Assembly (NCBI RefSeq): GCF_002101555.1
Contig: NZ_LQOL01000040.1
Span: 1-56,973, forward strand
DNA from: Mycolicibacterium canariasense
GTDB lineage: Bacteria > Actinomycetota > Actinomycetes > Mycobacteriales > Mycobacteriaceae
Direction of reading: 5' to 3'
DNA: 56,973 bases
The position numbers and the translations under genes were made by a program. Under the pieces are notes generated by a model. That model saw nothing but the letters and a program-made list of their open reading frames with translations, did no database searches and was not told where the DNA came from. Every line of letters begins with the position of its first letter. Position 1 is the first letter of the stretch. Below are positions 43,375 to 55,541 of this stretch, piece by piece.

Positions 43375-43991
43375 ACCAGCTCGGGCACCCGCAGGTGGGC
43401 GATGGCCAGCTCGAACTCGGCCTCGTCGACCTCGGAGGCGCCCGCGGCCCGCATCGAGGCGACCTTCAGCGCGGTGGCCTGATCCCGGTTGTCCGTCATG
43501 GCGTCGTGGCTGCTGAACGACACCGACGACACCCCGCGACCGGTGGTGCGGTCGATCAGCAGGCTGGCACTGCAGAACCCAGGTAGGTGCTCCACCTGCG
43601 GCAGGACCGCCCCACGGAAATAGTCGATCCCGGCGTCCACCAGATCCGGCGGCACCGATACCCAGGTGGCCCGCACACAGGCGCGTCGATCCGAGCTGTG
43701 CTCCCGGTGCAGGACGGCGATCTCCCAATTCTCGGCCCAGGCCGTGCCGCCGAACTCGTTGGCCGCCCGGTTCCGCATCGCCGCGGTCTCCTCGAAACTG
43801 GAACGCATCGCGTCCTCGGACTCCCACGCCGTCGCGATGATGCACCGGCCGGACTCGCGGTCGACCATCAGGGACAATCCCACCCAGCCGGGAAGCTCCG
43901 GCAACGCCGGCATCACCTCGTCGCGGACGTGCGCGATCCCGGCGTCGATCCTGTCCAGGCGCGCCATCACCGTGGTAGAACGTGCGAACAC
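43371..43991 (-). CDS. Duplicated alpha/beta-barrel-like protein, Rv2557/Rv2558 type
   Basis: The product has 206 residues made of two similar halves: [20 protein letters not shown] with [20 protein letters not shown], and [20 protein letters not shown] with [20 protein letters not shown]. This is an internal duplication, each half resembling a dimeric alpha/beta barrel monomer (antibiotic monooxygenase/EthD-like). In M. tuberculosis the relatives Rv2557 and Rv2558 are reported to rise in starvation; function is unknown. GTG 43991 has AAGGGGG at ~7 nt; upstream in-frame codons to 44162 have no support. No catalytic residues are evident. Confidence 0.82.
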   Translation of the reverse strand: MFARSTTVMARLDRIDAGIAHVRDEVMPALPELPGWVGLSLMVDRESGRCIIATAWESEDAMRSSFEETAAMRNRAANEFGGTAWAENWEIAVLHREHSSDRRACVRATWVSVPPDLVDAGIDYFRGAVLPQVEHLPGFCSASLLIDRTTGRGVSSVSFSSHDAMTDNRDQATALKVASMRAAGASEVDEAEFELAIAHLRVPELV

Positions 43992-44152
43992 GGTCCACCC
44001 CCTTCGGGTCGGGGCAGCGCCCCGGTGGCGCCACCGGTCACCCACAACTGTCCTCCCGCGCCGCGCCACGCACAATGGGGTAAACGGTGCGATGAGCAGC
44101 CCGGTACTGTGGTGCGGTTGGCAACCGGCCGAGGGATTAAGGACAGCAGCAC

Positions 44153-46873
44153 GTGCAGACACACGAGATCAGGAAGCGTTTCCTCGATCATTTCGTGAAG
44201 GCGGGACACACCGAGGTGCCCAGCGCTTCGGTGATCCTCGACGATCCGAACCTGCTGTTCGTCAACGCCGGCATGGTCCAGTTCGTACCGTACTTCCTGG
44301 GCGCCCGCACCCCGCCGTACGAGACCGCCACCAGCGTGCAGAAATGCATCCGCACCCCCGATATCGAAGAGGTCGGGATCACCACCCGGCACAACACCTT
44401 CTTCCAGATGGCCGGCAACTTCAGCTTCGGCGCCTATTTCAAGAAGGGTGCCATCGAGCTGGCGTGGACGCTGCTGACCAACCCGGTGTCCGAGGGCGGT
44501 TACGGATTCGACCCCGAAAGACTATGGGCGACAGTCTATCTCGATGACGACGAGGCGATCGGGCTGTGGCAGGAGGTTGCCGGGCTGCCGGCCGAACGTA
44601 TTCAGCGCCGCGGCATGGCCGACAACTACTGGTCGATGGGCATCCCCGGGCCGTGCGGGCCGTGCTCGGAGATCTACTACGACCGTGGCCCCGAATACGG
44701 CATCGACGGCGGACCGGAAGCCAACGAGGACCGCTACATCGAGATCTGGAATCTCGTGTTCATGCAGAACGAGCGCGGTGAGGGCACCTCGAAGGAGGAC
44801 TTCGAGATCCTCGGGCCGCTGCCGCGCAAGAACATCGACACCGGCATGGGTGTCGAGCGCATCGCCTGCCTGCTCCAAGGCGTGGACAACGTCTACGAGA
44901 CCGATCTGGTGCGGCCGGTCATCGACCTGGTCGCCGGGATCGCCCCGCGCGGGTATGCCCAGGGCAACCACGATGACGATGTGCGCTACCGGATCATCGC
45001 CGACCACAGTCGCACCGCGGCCATCATCATCGGCGACGGGGTCAGCCCCGGCAACGAGGGCCGTGGCTACGTGCTGCGCCGGCTGCTGCGCCGGATCATC
45101 CGGGCGGCCAAGCTGCTGGGTGTCGAGCGGCCCATCATGGCCGACCTGATGGCCACCGTGCGGGACGAGATGGGGCCGTCCTACCCCGAACTGGTCACCG
45201 ATTTCGACCGCATCAACCGCATCGCGGTGGCCGAGGAGACCGCCTTCAACCGAACCCTGACGGCCGGGTCGAAGCTGTTCGAGGACGCCGCGGAGGCGAC
45301 CAAGCGCTCGGGGGCGTCGGTGCTGTCGGGCAATGACGCCTTCACCCTGCACGACACCTACGGCTTCCCGATCGACCTGACGCTGGAGATGGCTGCCGAA
45401 GCCGGGCTGACCGTCGACCAAGAGGGTTTCCGCGGCCTGATGGCCGAGCAGCGCCAACGCGCCAAGGCCGACGCCGCGGCGCGCAAACAGGCCCATGCCG
45501 ACCTGTCCGCCTACCGCGACCTGGTGGACGCCGGCCCCACCGAGTTCACCGGTTTCGACGAATTGTCCTCGCAGGCCAAGATTCTCGGTGTCTTCGTCGA
45601 GGGCAAGCGGGTCCCGGTGGTGGACCACGAGAGTGCCAAGGGGCAGCGGGTCGAGCTGATCCTGGACCGCACCCCGTTCTACGCCGAATCCGGCGGGCAG
45701 ATCGCCGACGAGGGTGCCATCACCGGCACCGGCGCCTCGGTCACCGCCAAGGCCGCCGTCACCGACGTACAGAAGATCGCCAAAACGCTGTGGGCGCATC
45801 GCGTCACGGTGGAATCCGGCGAGTTCGTCGAAGGCGATACCGTCACCGCCGAGGTCGACCCGCGGTGGCGCCACGGTGCCACCCAGGGACACTCGGGCAC
45901 CCACATGGTGCATGCCGCGCTGCGACAGGTGCTGGGGCCCAACGCCGTTCAGGCCGGCTCGCTCAACCGGCCGGGCTACCTGCGCTTCGACTTCAACTGG
46001 CAGGGCGCGCTGACCGACGAGCAACGCACCGAGATCGAGGTCGTGACCAACGAGGCCGTGCAGGCCGACTACGCGGTCAACACGTTCAACACGCAGCTGG
46101 AGAAGGCCAAGTCGATGGGCGCCATGGCGCTGTTCGGCGAGAACTACCCCGACGAGGTCCGGGTGGTGGAGATCGGCGGGCCGTTCTCGCTGGAACTGTG
46201 CGGCGGCACGCACGTGCGCAGCTCCGCGCAGATCGGCCCGGTCACGCTGCTGGGCGAATCGTCCGTCGGCTCCGGCGTGCGCCGCGTCGAGGCCTACGTC
46301 GGGCTCGAGTCGTTCCGGCACCTGTCCAAGGAACGCGCGCTGATGGCCGGCCTGGCCTCGTCGCTCAAGGTGCCCTCGGATGAGGTGCCTGCGCGGGTCG
46401 CCAATCTGGTGGAGCGCCTGCGGGCCGCCGAGAAGGAACTCGACCGGGTCCGGCTGGCCAACGCGCGGGCCGCGGCGGCCAATGCCGCCGCCGGGGCCGA
46501 GACCGTCGGCAAGGTGCGGCTGGTCGCGCAGCTGATGGCCGGCGGCATCTCCGCCGGTGACCTGCGCAGCCTGGTCGGCGATATCAAGGGCAAGCTGGGT
46601 GCCGAGCCGGCGGTCGTCGCGTTGATCGGTGCCCCGGGCGAGCGAAGCGACGGGAAGAGTGCCGGCGAGGACGACGCGGTGCCCTTCGTCGTGGCGGTCA
46701 ACGCCGCCGCGCAGGATCTCGGGTTCAGCGCCAACGACCTGGTGAAGACATTGGGTGCGGCGGTCAACGGCCGTGGGGGCGGCAAGGCCGATCTGGCACA
46801 GGGTTCCGGCAAGGGGGCGGCGGGTATCGACGCGGCGTTGGCCGCGCTACGCGCTGAGATCGCCCGGAGCTGA
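44153..46873 (+). CDS. alaS: Alanine--tRNA ligase
   Basis: AlaRS charges tRNA-Ala and edits Ser/Gly mischarging. The 906 residues have the N-terminal [18 protein letters not shown], catalytic core motifs ([42 protein letters not shown]), the editing domain with [16 protein letters not shown] and CGGTHVRSS (zinc ligands), and a C-terminal C-Ala domain with a coiled coil (about 730-800). The start is GTG 44153. It is probably led by its own promoter in the 161-bp upstream gap, where I see no clear T-box or other riboswitch. Confidence 0.98.
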   Translation: MQTHEIRKRFLDHFVKAGHTEVPSASVILDDPNLLFVNAGMVQFVPYFLGARTPPYETATSVQKCIRTPDIEEVGITTRHNTFFQMAGNFSFGAYFKKGAIELAWTLLTNPVSEGGYGFDPERLWATVYLDDDEAIGLWQEVAGLPAERIQRRGMADNYWSMGIPGPCGPCSEIYYDRGPEYGIDGGPEANEDRYIEIWNLVFMQNERGEGTSKEDFEILGPLPRKNIDTGMGVERIACLLQGVDNVYETDLVRPVIDLVAGIAPRGYAQGNHDDDVRYRIIADHSRTAAIIIGDGVSPGNEGRGYVLRRLLRRIIRAAKLLGVERPIMADLMATVRDEMGPSYPELVTDFDRINRIAVAEETAFNRTLTAGSKLFEDAAEATKRSGASVLSGNDAFTLHDTYGFPIDLTLEMAAEAGLTVDQEGFRGLMAEQRQRAKADAAARKQAHADLSAYRDLVDAGPTEFTGFDELSSQAKILGVFVEGKRVPVVDHESAKGQRVELILDRTPFYAESGGQIADEGAITGTGASVTAKAAVTDVQKIAKTLWAHRVTVESGEFVEGDTVTAEVDPRWRHGATQGHSGTHMVHAALRQVLGPNAVQAGSLNRPGYLRFDFNWQGALTDEQRTEIEVVTNEAVQADYAVNTFNTQLEKAKSMGAMALFGENYPDEVRVVEIGGPFSLELCGGTHVRSSAQIGPVTLLGESSVGSGVRRVEAYVGLESFRHLSKERALMAGLASSLKVPSDEVPARVANLVERLRAAEKELDRVRLANARAAAANAAAGAETVGKVRLVAQLMAGGISAGDLRSLVGDIKGKLGAEPAVVALIGAPGERSDGKSAGEDDAVPFVVAVNAAAQDLGFSANDLVKTLGAAVNGRGGGKADLAQGSGKGAAGIDAALAALRAEIARS

Positions 46874-46877
46874 GGGC

Positions 46878-47369
46878 GTGGGCGACACCGAGCGTCTGCC
46901 GGACAGGCCGGGGTCCGACGATCCCGGCCGCGGCCGCAGGCTCGGTATCGACGTCGGCACGGTCCGGATCGGGGTCGCCGTCTGCGATCCGGACGGCATC
47001 CTGGCCACGCCGCTGGAGACCGTCCGCCGGGAACGCTCCGCACGTCATCTGCGCAGGCTGGCCACCCTGGCCGGCGAACACGAGGTCGTCGAGGTCGTGG
47101 TCGGGCTGCCCCGCACCCTCGCCGACCGGGCCGGTACGTCGGCGCACGACGCCGTCGAGCTGGCCGATGCTCTGGCCGCGCGGATCGCACCGATTCCGGT
47201 GCGCCTCGTCGATGAGCGGCTGACCACCGTGAGCGCGCAACGCGCACTGCGGGATGCAGGTGTCCGAGCCAAGAACCAGCGGACCATGGTCGACCAGGTT
47301 GCGGCAGTAGGGATTCTGCAGACCTGGCTGGATCAGCGCCGGTCCGCGCTAGGGGTTGACGATGACTGA
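46878..47369 (+). CDS. YqgF/RuvX-type putative pre-16S rRNA nuclease (Holliday junction resolvase-like)
   Basis: The product has 163 residues with an RNase H fold. [20 protein letters not shown] holds the first catalytic Asp, [11 protein letters not shown] follows, [13 protein letters not shown] holds the Glu, and the C-terminal [16 protein letters not shown] the last Asp. In E. coli YqgF matures 16S rRNA 5' ends. GTG 46878 is 4 nt after alaS and overlaps mltG by 8 nt, giving alaS-yqgF-mltG-aroE coupling. Equivalent to Rv2554c. Confidence 0.92.
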   Translation: MGDTERLPDRPGSDDPGRGRRLGIDVGTVRIGVAVCDPDGILATPLETVRRERSARHLRRLATLAGEHEVVEVVVGLPRTLADRAGTSAHDAVELADALAARIAPIPVRLVDERLTTVSAQRALRDAGVRAKNQRTMVDQVAAVGILQTWLDQRRSALGVDDD

Positions 47370-48603
47370 GCAGTGGAGGCGCGAGCGCAATGAGCCGGTC
47401 GCGGTCGGACCGCCGCGGCGCCGGATGAGCCGGGCCGCGCGGGCCCGGGCACGGCGCATGCAGCGACGCAGGCGGTTCCTCAGCGGACTGGCGGTGGCCG
47501 TGCTGCTCGCGCTCGTGCTGGGCGTCGTGTTTCTCGGCTCCAAGTTGTGGCACGGGATGTTCGGTGGCAGCGACTTCGCGGGTGACGGCACCGCCGACGT
47601 GGTCATCGAGGTGCACAGCGGGGATTCCACCACCGCGATCGCCCAGACGCTGCAGCAGCAGAACGTGGTGTCCTCGGCCAAGGCGTTCGTCGAGGCGGCC
47701 TCGGGCAACACTGCCATCGCGGCGATCCAGCCCGGCTTCTACATGTTGCGCACCGAGATTCCCGCGTCGGGCGCCGTGACACGACTGGCCGATCCGAAGA
47801 ACCGGGTGGGCCAGCTGGTCATCCCCGAGGGACGCCAGCTCGACGACGTCTCCGATGTGAAGACCAACGCGGTGACCGACGGCATCTTCACGCTCATCTC
47901 GAAGGCCTCCTGCGTGGACATCAACGGCGAGCACCGCTGCGTGCCCGCCGAGGCCCTCAAGACGGTGGCGGGCGCCGCCGACCTGACCGCGCTGGCGGTG
48001 CCGAGCTGGGCCACCGCGCCGGTCACCGCGATGGGCGCCGACCACCGCCGGCTGGAGGGACTGATCGCCCCGGGCAGCTGGAATGTCAACCCGTCGGGCA
48101 CTCCACAGGAGATACTGAGCAGCCTGATCAAGGCCAGCGGGGCGCAGTACGAGGCCAACGGCCTGCTGGACGCGGCCGCCTCCACACACCTGACGCCGTA
48201 CCAGATTCTGGTGGTGGCCTCGCTGGTACAGCGCGAGGCCAAACCGCAGGATTTCGCCAAGGTGGCCCGGGTGATCTACAACCGGCTGGCCGAGCACCGC
48301 AAACTCGAATTCGACTCGACGGTGAACTACTCGCTGGACCGTCAGGAGGTGGCGACCACCGACGCCGACCGGGCCCGGGTGACCCCGTGGAACACCTATG
48401 CCTCCGAAGGGCTTCCGGCCACCCCGATCTGTTCGCCGGGTCAGCCGGCGCTGGCCGCGGCCGAGAACCCGGCGCCGGGGGACTGGCTGTATTTCGTCAC
48501 CATCGACCTGCAGGGCACCACGCTGTTCACCCGCGACTACGAGCAGCATCTGGCGAACATCGAGCTGGCCAAGCACAACGGGGTCCTGGATAGTGCAAGG
48601 TAG
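47362..48603 (+). CDS. mltG: Endolytic murein transglycosylase MltG
   Basis: MltG cuts nascent glycan strands at the membrane and so sets chain length. The 413 residues have a basic cytosolic tail ([21 protein letters not shown]), one membrane helix (about 40-62), a LysM-like region, and the YceG catalytic domain with [20 protein letters not shown] (catalytic Glu in the QREAK block), [20 protein letters not shown], and [16 protein letters not shown] 47362 overlaps yqgF; a TTG at 47356 is the other choice. The 3' end overlaps aroE by 11 nt. Confidence 0.94.
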   Translation: MTEQWRRERNEPVAVGPPRRRMSRAARARARRMQRRRRFLSGLAVAVLLALVLGVVFLGSKLWHGMFGGSDFAGDGTADVVIEVHSGDSTTAIAQTLQQQNVVSSAKAFVEAASGNTAIAAIQPGFYMLRTEIPASGAVTRLADPKNRVGQLVIPEGRQLDDVSDVKTNAVTDGIFTLISKASCVDINGEHRCVPAEALKTVAGAADLTALAVPSWATAPVTAMGADHRRLEGLIAPGSWNVNPSGTPQEILSSLIKASGAQYEANGLLDAAASTHLTPYQILVVASLVQREAKPQDFAKVARVIYNRLAEHRKLEFDSTVNYSLDRQEVATTDADRARVTPWNTYASEGLPATPICSPGQPALAAAENPAPGDWLYFVTIDLQGTTLFTRDYEQHLANIELAKHNGVLDSAR

Positions 48604-49396
48604 GCCGGCCGGCCGGAAAGCTGCCGTCCTCGGCTCACCGATCTCGCATTCCCGCTCGCCCGATCTGCACCTGGCGGCCTACCGTGCGCTCGGCCTGACC
48701 GACTGGACCTACGAGCGCATCGAGTGCACGGCCGAACAACTGCCCGGGCTGGTCGGTGGGCTCGGCCCGGAGTGGGTGGGTCTGTCGGTGACCATGCCGG
48801 GCAAGTTCGCCGCGCTGGCGGTGGCCACCGACCGGACCGACCGGGCCGCGCTGGTCGGCTCGGCGAACACCCTGGTGCGCACGGACGGCGGCTGGCGCGC
48901 CGACAACACCGATATCGACGGCGTGGTCGGGGCACTTGCAGCCCACGTCGACCGCCCGCGGCGGGCCGCCGTTCTCGGATCGGGGGGCACCGCCCCCGCC
49001 GCGGTCGTCGCCCTGGCGACACTCGGCGTCCGCGACATCGCCGTCGTCGCCCGCAATCCGGACAAGGCGGCGCCGTTGGTCGCCCTGGCCGATCCGCTGG
49101 GCGTCACGGTGCACTGGGTGCACCTCGGCACCGTCGTCGACGCGGAGGTGGTGGTCAGCACCCTGCCCGCCGGTGTCGCTGCCGAGTACGCGTCGACCGT
49201 CGCCGGGGTGCCCGTGCTGCTGGACGCCATCTACGACCCGTGGCCCACGCCGCTGGCCGCCGCGGTGACCGCGTCCGGCGGCGCGGTGATCAGCGGTCTG
49301 CAGATGCTGCTGAACCAGGCCTTCACCCAGGTGGAGCAGTTCACCGGGCTGCCCGCGCCCAAAGACGTGATGAGGCGGGCGCTCGGCGGGCTTTAG
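48593..49396 (+). CDS. aroE: Shikimate dehydrogenase
   Basis: AroE reduces 3-dehydroshikimate to shikimate with NADPH. The product has 267 residues. Substrate and catalytic motifs are GSPISHSRSPDLH (about 13-25), LSVTMPGKFAAL with the catalytic Lys, and ADNTDIDGV with the Asp. The cofactor loop is VLGSGGTAPAAV. GTG 48593 overlaps the mltG stop region. No NADP-preferring NRTxxR motif is seen; ARNPDK takes its place. The stop TAG lies in the -10 box of the next gene. Confidence 0.94.
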   Translation: MQGRPAGRKAAVLGSPISHSRSPDLHLAAYRALGLTDWTYERIECTAEQLPGLVGGLGPEWVGLSVTMPGKFAALAVATDRTDRAALVGSANTLVRTDGGWRADNTDIDGVVGALAAHVDRPRRAAVLGSGGTAPAAVVALATLGVRDIAVVARNPDKAAPLVALADPLGVTVHWVHLGTVVDAEVVVSTLPAGVAAEYASTVAGVPVLLDAIYDPWPTPLAAAVTASGGAVISGLQMLLNQAFTQVEQFTGLPAPKDVMRRALGGL

Positions 49397-49399
49397 CCT
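49394..49399 (+). promoter_or_regulatory. -10 box TAGCCT formed over the aroE stop codon
   Basis: TAGCCT starts with the aroE stop TAG and ends 6 nt before GTG 49406. It fits a leaderless start for the A24 peptidase gene, though GAGGA is also present just upstream. Confidence 0.4.
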
Positions 49400-49405
49400 C
49401 GAGGA

Positions 49406-49837
49406 GTGGCGCTGCTGTTCGCCGGATACCTGGTGGTGGGCTGGCTGATCACCTTGAGTGCCTTCGATGTTCGGCACCGTCGGCTGCCCAATGTGCTGAC
49501 GCTGCCCGGGGCCGCCCTGGTGCTGGGCGTGGCGGTGCTCGCCGGGCGTGGCTGGCCCGCCCTGGCCGGGGCCGCCGCCCTGACCGCGGTGTACCTGCTG
49601 GTGCACCTGGTCGCGCCGGCCGGCCTGGGGGCCGGCGATGTGAAACTGGCGATCGGGTTGGGTGCCCTGGCGGGGGCCTTCGGTGCCGACGTGTGGACGC
49701 TGGCCGCGATCGGCGCACCGCTGTTGACCGGGGTGTGGGCCGTGACGGCACTGGCGATGGGCCGGCGCAGCCCGGTGCCGCACGGGCCGTCGATGTGTGC
49801 GGCCACGGCCGCGGCCGTGATACTGGTCCTGGCGTAG
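49406..49837 (+). CDS. A24-family prepilin-type aspartic peptidase, short form
   Basis: The product has 143 residues and about four hydrophobic segments. The two catalytic Asp are in SAFDVRHRRLPNVLTLP (about residue 20) and GLGAGDVKLAIGLG (GxGD, about 75). It lacks the N-terminal methylase domain and zinc cysteines of PilD, like archaeal FlaK/TadV enzymes. It would cut class III signal peptides of pilin-like proteins at the membrane. No pilin or Tad genes are in the window. It is equivalent to Rv2551c. Confidence 0.85.
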   Translation: MALLFAGYLVVGWLITLSAFDVRHRRLPNVLTLPGAALVLGVAVLAGRGWPALAGAAALTAVYLLVHLVAPAGLGAGDVKLAIGLGALAGAFGADVWTLAAIGAPLLTGVWAVTALAMGRRSPVPHGPSMCAATAAAVILVLA

Positions 49838-49840
49838 CCC

Positions 49841-49846
49841 TACGGT
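49841..49846 (+). promoter_or_regulatory. -10 box TACGGT of a leaderless promoter
   Basis: TACGGT ends 7 nt before ATG 49854 of the GNAT gene. This favours ATG 49854 over the in-frame GTG 49845, which overlaps the box itself. Confidence 0.55.
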
Positions 49847-49853
49847 GGGCCCC

Positions 49854-50387
49854 ATGTCCGTTCGCAATGCGACCACCGACGATCTGCCCGCCATCGCCGA
49901 GATCTACGCGCACTATGTGGCCACCAGCGTCGCCACGTTCGAACTCGAAGCGCCGGACGCCGCCGAATGGCAGCGGCGGTTCGCGGCGATCACCGGGGCC
50001 GGCCTGCCGTTCGTGGTGACCGAGCACGACGGTGCGGTGGCCGGCTACGCGTATTGCGCGCCGTGGAAGACGCGTCCGGCCTACCGGGCCACCGTCGAGG
50101 ACTCGATCTACATCGCGCCGTGGGCGGTCGGAAAGGGATGCGGGGCGCGACTGTTGGGGGCGTTGCTGGACGCCGCCCAGGCCGCCGGGGTGCGCGAGAT
50201 CATCGCCGTGATAGCCGATTCCGGCGACCCGGCCTCGGTGCGCCTGCACCAGCGGTTCGGGTTCCGGACCGCGGGACGACTGGAGCGGGTCGGGTACAAA
50301 CACCAGCGCTGGATCGACACGGTGCTGCTGCAGTGGAGTGCACCGGTTGACGGATTGGGTCGGCCGGATGTCCGCATGGGAGAATGA
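49854..50387 (+). CDS. GNAT N-acetyltransferase (phosphinothricin/methionine-sulfone type)
   Basis: The product has 177 residues. It starts with [22 protein letters not shown], the opening of the PAT/MnaT branch, and has the acetyl-CoA loop [17 protein letters not shown] at about residues 88-104, then [20 protein letters not shown]. Members acetylate phosphinothricin, methionine sulfone or sulfoximine. Its ATGA overlap with aroC suggests cotranscription with the aromatic genes, which may be chance. Confidence 0.87.
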   Translation: MSVRNATTDDLPAIAEIYAHYVATSVATFELEAPDAAEWQRRFAAITGAGLPFVVTEHDGAVAGYAYCAPWKTRPAYRATVEDSIYIAPWAVGKGCGARLLGALLDAAQAAGVREIIAVIADSGDPASVRLHQRFGFRTAGRLERVGYKHQRWIDTVLLQWSAPVDGLGRPDVRMGE

Positions 50388-51598
50388 CAACCGTGTTGCG
50401 TTGGACTACCGCTGGTGAATCCCATGGCCGCGCCCTGGTGGCCATGGTCGAAGGCATGGTGGCGGGGCTGTCCGTCACCTCCGACGACATCGCCGCCCAG
50501 CTGCAGCGGCGCCGTCTCGGCTACGGCCGCGGCGCCCGGATGAAATTCGAGAAGGACCAGGTCACCGTGCTGGCCGGGGTGCGCCACGGCGTCACCCTGG
50601 GCGGACCCATCGCCATCGAGATCGGCAACACCGAGTGGCCCAAGTGGGAGACGGTGATGGCCGCCGATCCGGTGCCCGCCGAACAGCTGGACAGCGACGC
50701 CGCCCGCAACGCGCCACTGACCCGCCCGCGGCCCGGCCATGCCGATTACGCCGGCATGCTCAAGTACGGTTTCGACGACGCCCGCCCGGTGCTGGAGCGG
50801 GCCAGCGCCCGCGAGACCGCCGCGCGCGTCGCCGCGGGCACCGTCGCCCGCGCCTTCCTGCGCCAGGCCCTCGGCGTCGAGGTCATCTCGCACGTCATCT
50901 CCATCGGCGCCTCCAAGCCCTACGACGGTCCCGCCCCGCTGCCGCAGGACTTGGAGCGCATCGACGCCAGCCCGGTGCGCGCCTTCGACGAGCAGGCCGA
51001 GCAGGCCATGATCACCGAGATCGAGGCGGCCAAGAAGGACGGCGACACCCTCGGCGGTGTGGTCGAGGTGGTGGTGACCGGCCTGCCGATCGGGCTGGGC
51101 TCGTTCACCAGCGGCGAGAACCGGCTCGACAGCCAACTGGCCGCTGCGGTGATGGGCATCCAGGCGATCAAGGGTGTCGAGATCGGTGACGGTTTCGAGA
51201 CCGCGCGCCGGCGCGGGAGCGTCGCCCACGACGAGATGTACCCCGGACCCGACGGCGTGCTGCGTTCCACCAACCGTGCCGGCGGCCTCGAGGGCGGGAT
51301 GACCAACGGTCAGGCGTTGCGGGTGCGGGCGGCGATGAAGCCGATCTCCACGGTTCCGCGGGCGCTGGCGACCGTCGACATGGCCACCGGTGACGAAGCC
51401 GTCGCCATCCACCAGCGATCCGATGTGTGCGCCGTGCCCGCCGCCGGCGTGGTGGTGGAGACCATGGTGGCGCTGGTGCTGGCGCGGGCCGCGCTGGAGA
51501 AGTTCGGCGGCGACTCGCTGGCCGAGACCAAGGCCAACGTCGAGGGCTACCTGGCCGCGGTGCGGGAGCGTGAACCGGCCCAGCAGGCCTCGGGATAA
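50384..51598 (+). CDS. aroC: Chorismate synthase
   Basis: AroC makes chorismate from 5-enolpyruvylshikimate-3-phosphate using reduced FMN. The 404 residues show [18 protein letters not shown] (N-terminal signature), [39 protein letters not shown], and the C-terminal [23 protein letters not shown] split by the family insertions. ATG 50384 overlaps the GNAT stop (ATGA), but GTG 50393 ([10 protein letters not shown]) matches other mycobacterial starts and has GGGAG at a better distance, so it may be the real start. Confidence 0.96.
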   Translation: MTTVLRWTTAGESHGRALVAMVEGMVAGLSVTSDDIAAQLQRRRLGYGRGARMKFEKDQVTVLAGVRHGVTLGGPIAIEIGNTEWPKWETVMAADPVPAEQLDSDAARNAPLTRPRPGHADYAGMLKYGFDDARPVLERASARETAARVAAGTVARAFLRQALGVEVISHVISIGASKPYDGPAPLPQDLERIDASPVRAFDEQAEQAMITEIEAAKKDGDTLGGVVEVVVTGLPIGLGSFTSGENRLDSQLAAAVMGIQAIKGVEIGDGFETARRRGSVAHDEMYPGPDGVLRSTNRAGGLEGGMTNGQALRVRAAMKPISTVPRALATVDMATGDEAVAIHQRSDVCAVPAAGVVVETMVALVLARAALEKFGGDSLAETKANVEGYLAAVREREPAQQASG

Positions 51599-51601
51599 CC
51601 C

Positions 51602-53321
<1,720 letters not shown>

Positions 53322-53324
53322 CCG

Positions 53325-53828
53325 CTACTCGGCGCGCTCGGGCTGCACGGCCGCGAACACGTCGGTGTCGGCGCGTTCGTCACCCTCGCGCCGGCGCTCG
53401 TACGGCGGTGCCTTGCGATCGACCGTCCAGCGGCCGATGGTCACCGCGACGACACCGGCCAGGAAGACCAGCAGCGCGGTGAACGCCGCGAACGAGGTCA
53501 GCTCACTGATCAGGTTGCCGGTGTACACCGCCGGGTAGACCAGCCCGATGAACCAGGTGACCAGGTCGCCGAACAGCCCGGCGACCAGGCCGGCCAGCAG
53601 CCAGACCATCGCCAGGTCGGCGCGCCGGTCCGGGTCGGACTGGGCGGTGGCGTCGGCCCGGCCGTCCAGGTAGCCCCACACGAGCACGGGTACGGCCAGG
53701 AAGAGGCCCAGCGCCGGGCTGATCCAGCCGGCCTTCGTCGGGAAGGCGTCGACCAGTGCACCCTGGATCAATCGCAGGACCACCACCACCGCCGCGAACA
53801 CGAGTCCGCGCAGCAACCACTTGCTCAT
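53325..53828 (-). CDS. Small membrane protein, B-4DMT/Rv2536 type
   Basis: The product has 167 residues with four hydrophobic segments (about 6-20, 33-53, 70-98 and 105-128) and a charged C-terminal tail of about 35 residues (RWTVDRKAPPYERRREGDE). It fits the mycobacterial Rv2536 group, which databases name B-4DMT transporters, but no transport is established. Here it is reverse and convergent with aroB, leaving only 3 nt between the stops. Confidence 0.78.
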   Translation of the reverse strand: MSKWLLRGLVFAAVVVVLRLIQGALVDAFPTKAGWISPALGLFLAVPVLVWGYLDGRADATAQSDPDRRADLAMVWLLAGLVAGLFGDLVTWFIGLVYPAVYTGNLISELTSFAAFTALLVFLAGVVAVTIGRWTVDRKAPPYERRREGDERADTDVFAAVQPERAE

Positions 53829-53847
53829 GAGGGCTCAGCGTAGCGAG

Positions 53848-53853
53848 TACCGT
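53848..53853 (+). promoter_or_regulatory. -10 box TACCGT of a leaderless promoter
   Basis: TACCGT ends 8 nt before GTG 53862 of pepQ, with no Shine-Dalgarno site. Confidence 0.45.
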
Positions 53854-53861
53854 CAGCGGTC

Positions 53862-54956
53862 GTGACGATATCTGCGCGCCGAGTAAAGCTCAGAGCGGCG
53901 CTGGCCGCCGCCGATCTGGACGCGATGCTGGTAACGGACCTGGTCAACGTGCGCTATCTGTCCGGTTTCACCGGATCGAACGCCGCGCTGCTGGTTCTGG
54001 CGAACGACGACACGCCGGTCCTGGCCACCGACGGCCGCTACGTCACCCAGGCCGCCGCCCAGGCCCCCGACGCGGAACTCGTCATCGAGCGCGCCTGCGG
54101 CCCGCATCTGGCCGCCCGTGCCGCCGGTGCGGGTGTCCGCCGGCTCGGCTTCGAGAGCCATGTGGTGACCGTCGACGGCCACACCAGGTTGCAGCGGGCG
54201 GCCGAGGGGGTCGACCTGGTTCGGGCACCCGGCGTGGTCGAGGGGTTGCGCGAAGTCAAGGATGCCGGCGAGATCGCCATGCTGCGGTTGGCGTGCGAGG
54301 CCGCCGACGCGGCGCTGCACGACCTGGTCGAGGGTGGCGGGCTGCGGGCCGGACGTACCGAGAAAGAGGTCGGCCGCGAGCTGGAGTCACTGATGCTCGA
54401 CCACGGCGCCGACGGGGTGTCCTTCGAGACCATCGTCGCCGCCGGCGCCAATTCGGCGATCCCGCACCACCGCCCGACCGACGCGGTCCTGGCGCCGGGG
54501 GATTTCGTGAAGATCGACTTCGGCGCGTTGGTGGCGGGCTACCACTCGGATATGACGCGCACCTTCGTGCTGGCGCCGCTGGCGAGCTGGCAGCGCGAGA
54601 TCTACGACCTGGTGGCCACCGCGCAGCGGGCCGGCCGGGAGGCGCTGGCCCCCGGCGCCGGACTCAAGTCCGTCGACGCGGCATCACGGCAGGTCATCGC
54701 CGGTGCCGGCTACGCCGAGAACTTCGGGCACGGGCTGGGACACGGGGTCGGATTGCAGATCCACGAAGCGCCGGGAATCAGCGCGTCGTCCGTCGGTACA
54801 CTGCTTGCTGGCGCTGCGGTGACCGTGGAGCCCGGTGTCTACCTGCCCGGCCGGGGCGGTGTCCGAATCGAGGACACCCTGGTCGTGGGCAGTGCGGACG
54901 CACCCACACCCGAGTTGCTCACCCGGTTCCCCAAGGAACTGTTCGTCATCAACTGA
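53862..54956 (+). CDS. pepQ: Xaa-Pro peptidase, M24B family
   Basis: The product has 364 residues. The N-terminal domain (about 1-125, creatinase-like) holds [17 protein letters not shown]. The metallopeptidase core has the two-metal ligands: Asp in [20 protein letters not shown] (two Asp), His in [17 protein letters not shown], and Glu in [11 protein letters not shown] and VRIEDTL. It cleaves Xaa-Pro bonds in peptides in the cytosol. The start is GTG 53862. It precedes efp by 19 nt. Rv2535c is the equivalent. Confidence 0.94.
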   Translation: MTISARRVKLRAALAAADLDAMLVTDLVNVRYLSGFTGSNAALLVLANDDTPVLATDGRYVTQAAAQAPDAELVIERACGPHLAARAAGAGVRRLGFESHVVTVDGHTRLQRAAEGVDLVRAPGVVEGLREVKDAGEIAMLRLACEAADAALHDLVEGGGLRAGRTEKEVGRELESLMLDHGADGVSFETIVAAGANSAIPHHRPTDAVLAPGDFVKIDFGALVAGYHSDMTRTFVLAPLASWQREIYDLVATAQRAGREALAPGAGLKSVDAASRQVIAGAGYAENFGHGLGHGVGLQIHEAPGISASSVGTLLAGAAVTVEPGVYLPGRGGVRIEDTLVVGSADAPTPELLTRFPKELFVIN

Positions 54957-54975
54957 TCTAGGAGCTGTACAGACC

Positions 54976-55539
54976 GTGGCATCAACCGCCGACTTCAAGA
55001 ATGGGCTCGTCCTGCAGATCGAGGGCCAGCTGTGGCAGATCACCGAGTTCCAGCACGTCAAGCCCGGTAAGGGTCCGGCCTTCGTGCGTACCAAGCTCAA
55101 GAACGTGCTGTCCGGCAAGGTGGTCGACAAGACTTTCAACGCCGGCGTGAAGGTGGAAACCGCCACCGTCGACCGCCGTGATGCCACCTACCTGTACCGC
55201 GACGGCTCGGACTTCGTGTTCATGGATTCCGAGGATTACGAGCAGCACCCCCTGCCCGAGTCGCTGGTCGGCCGGCTGGCCGACTTCCTGCTGGAGGGCA
55301 TGCCGGTGCAGATCGCGTTCCACGAGGGCGTCCCGCTGTACCTGGAGCTGCCGGTCACCGTCGAACTCGTGGTCACCCACACCGAGCCGGGCCTGCAGGG
55401 TGACCGCTCCAGCGCCGGAACCAAGCCGGCCACCGTGGAGACCGGCGCCGAGCTGCAGGTGCCGCTGTTCATCAACACCGGCGACAAGCTGAAGGTCGAC
55501 TCGCGCGACGGGTCGTACCTCGGCCGGGTGAACAGCTAG
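54976..55539 (+). CDS. efp: Elongation factor P, PGKGP-loop type
   Basis: EF-P rescues ribosomes stalled at polyproline. The 187-residue product has the three-domain size. The tip loop is PGKGP (30-34) with Lys32. Actinobacterial EF-Ps with this near-palindromic loop have been reported to work without lysine modification, unlike the YjeA-dependent kind. The conserved end [23 protein letters not shown] is split by normal sequence. GTG 54976 has TAGGAG about 11 nt upstream. It is cotranscribed with pepQ and nusB. Confidence 0.97.
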   Translation: MASTADFKNGLVLQIEGQLWQITEFQHVKPGKGPAFVRTKLKNVLSGKVVDKTFNAGVKVETATVDRRDATYLYRDGSDFVFMDSEDYEQHPLPESLVGRLADFLLEGMPVQIAFHEGVPLYLELPVTVELVVTHTEPGLQGDRSSAGTKPATVETGAELQVPLFINTGDKLKVDSRDGSYLGRVNS

Positions 55540-55541
55540 GG

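Noticed and set aside
43992..44152. Possible T-box or other leader RNA before alaS
   Set aside because: No T-box sequence (AGGGTGGNACCGCG-like) or long hairpin set was seen in the 161-bp gap.
46294..48576. 760-residue reverse frame opposite alaS-yqgF-mltG
   Set aside because: Antisense shadow across gene borders.
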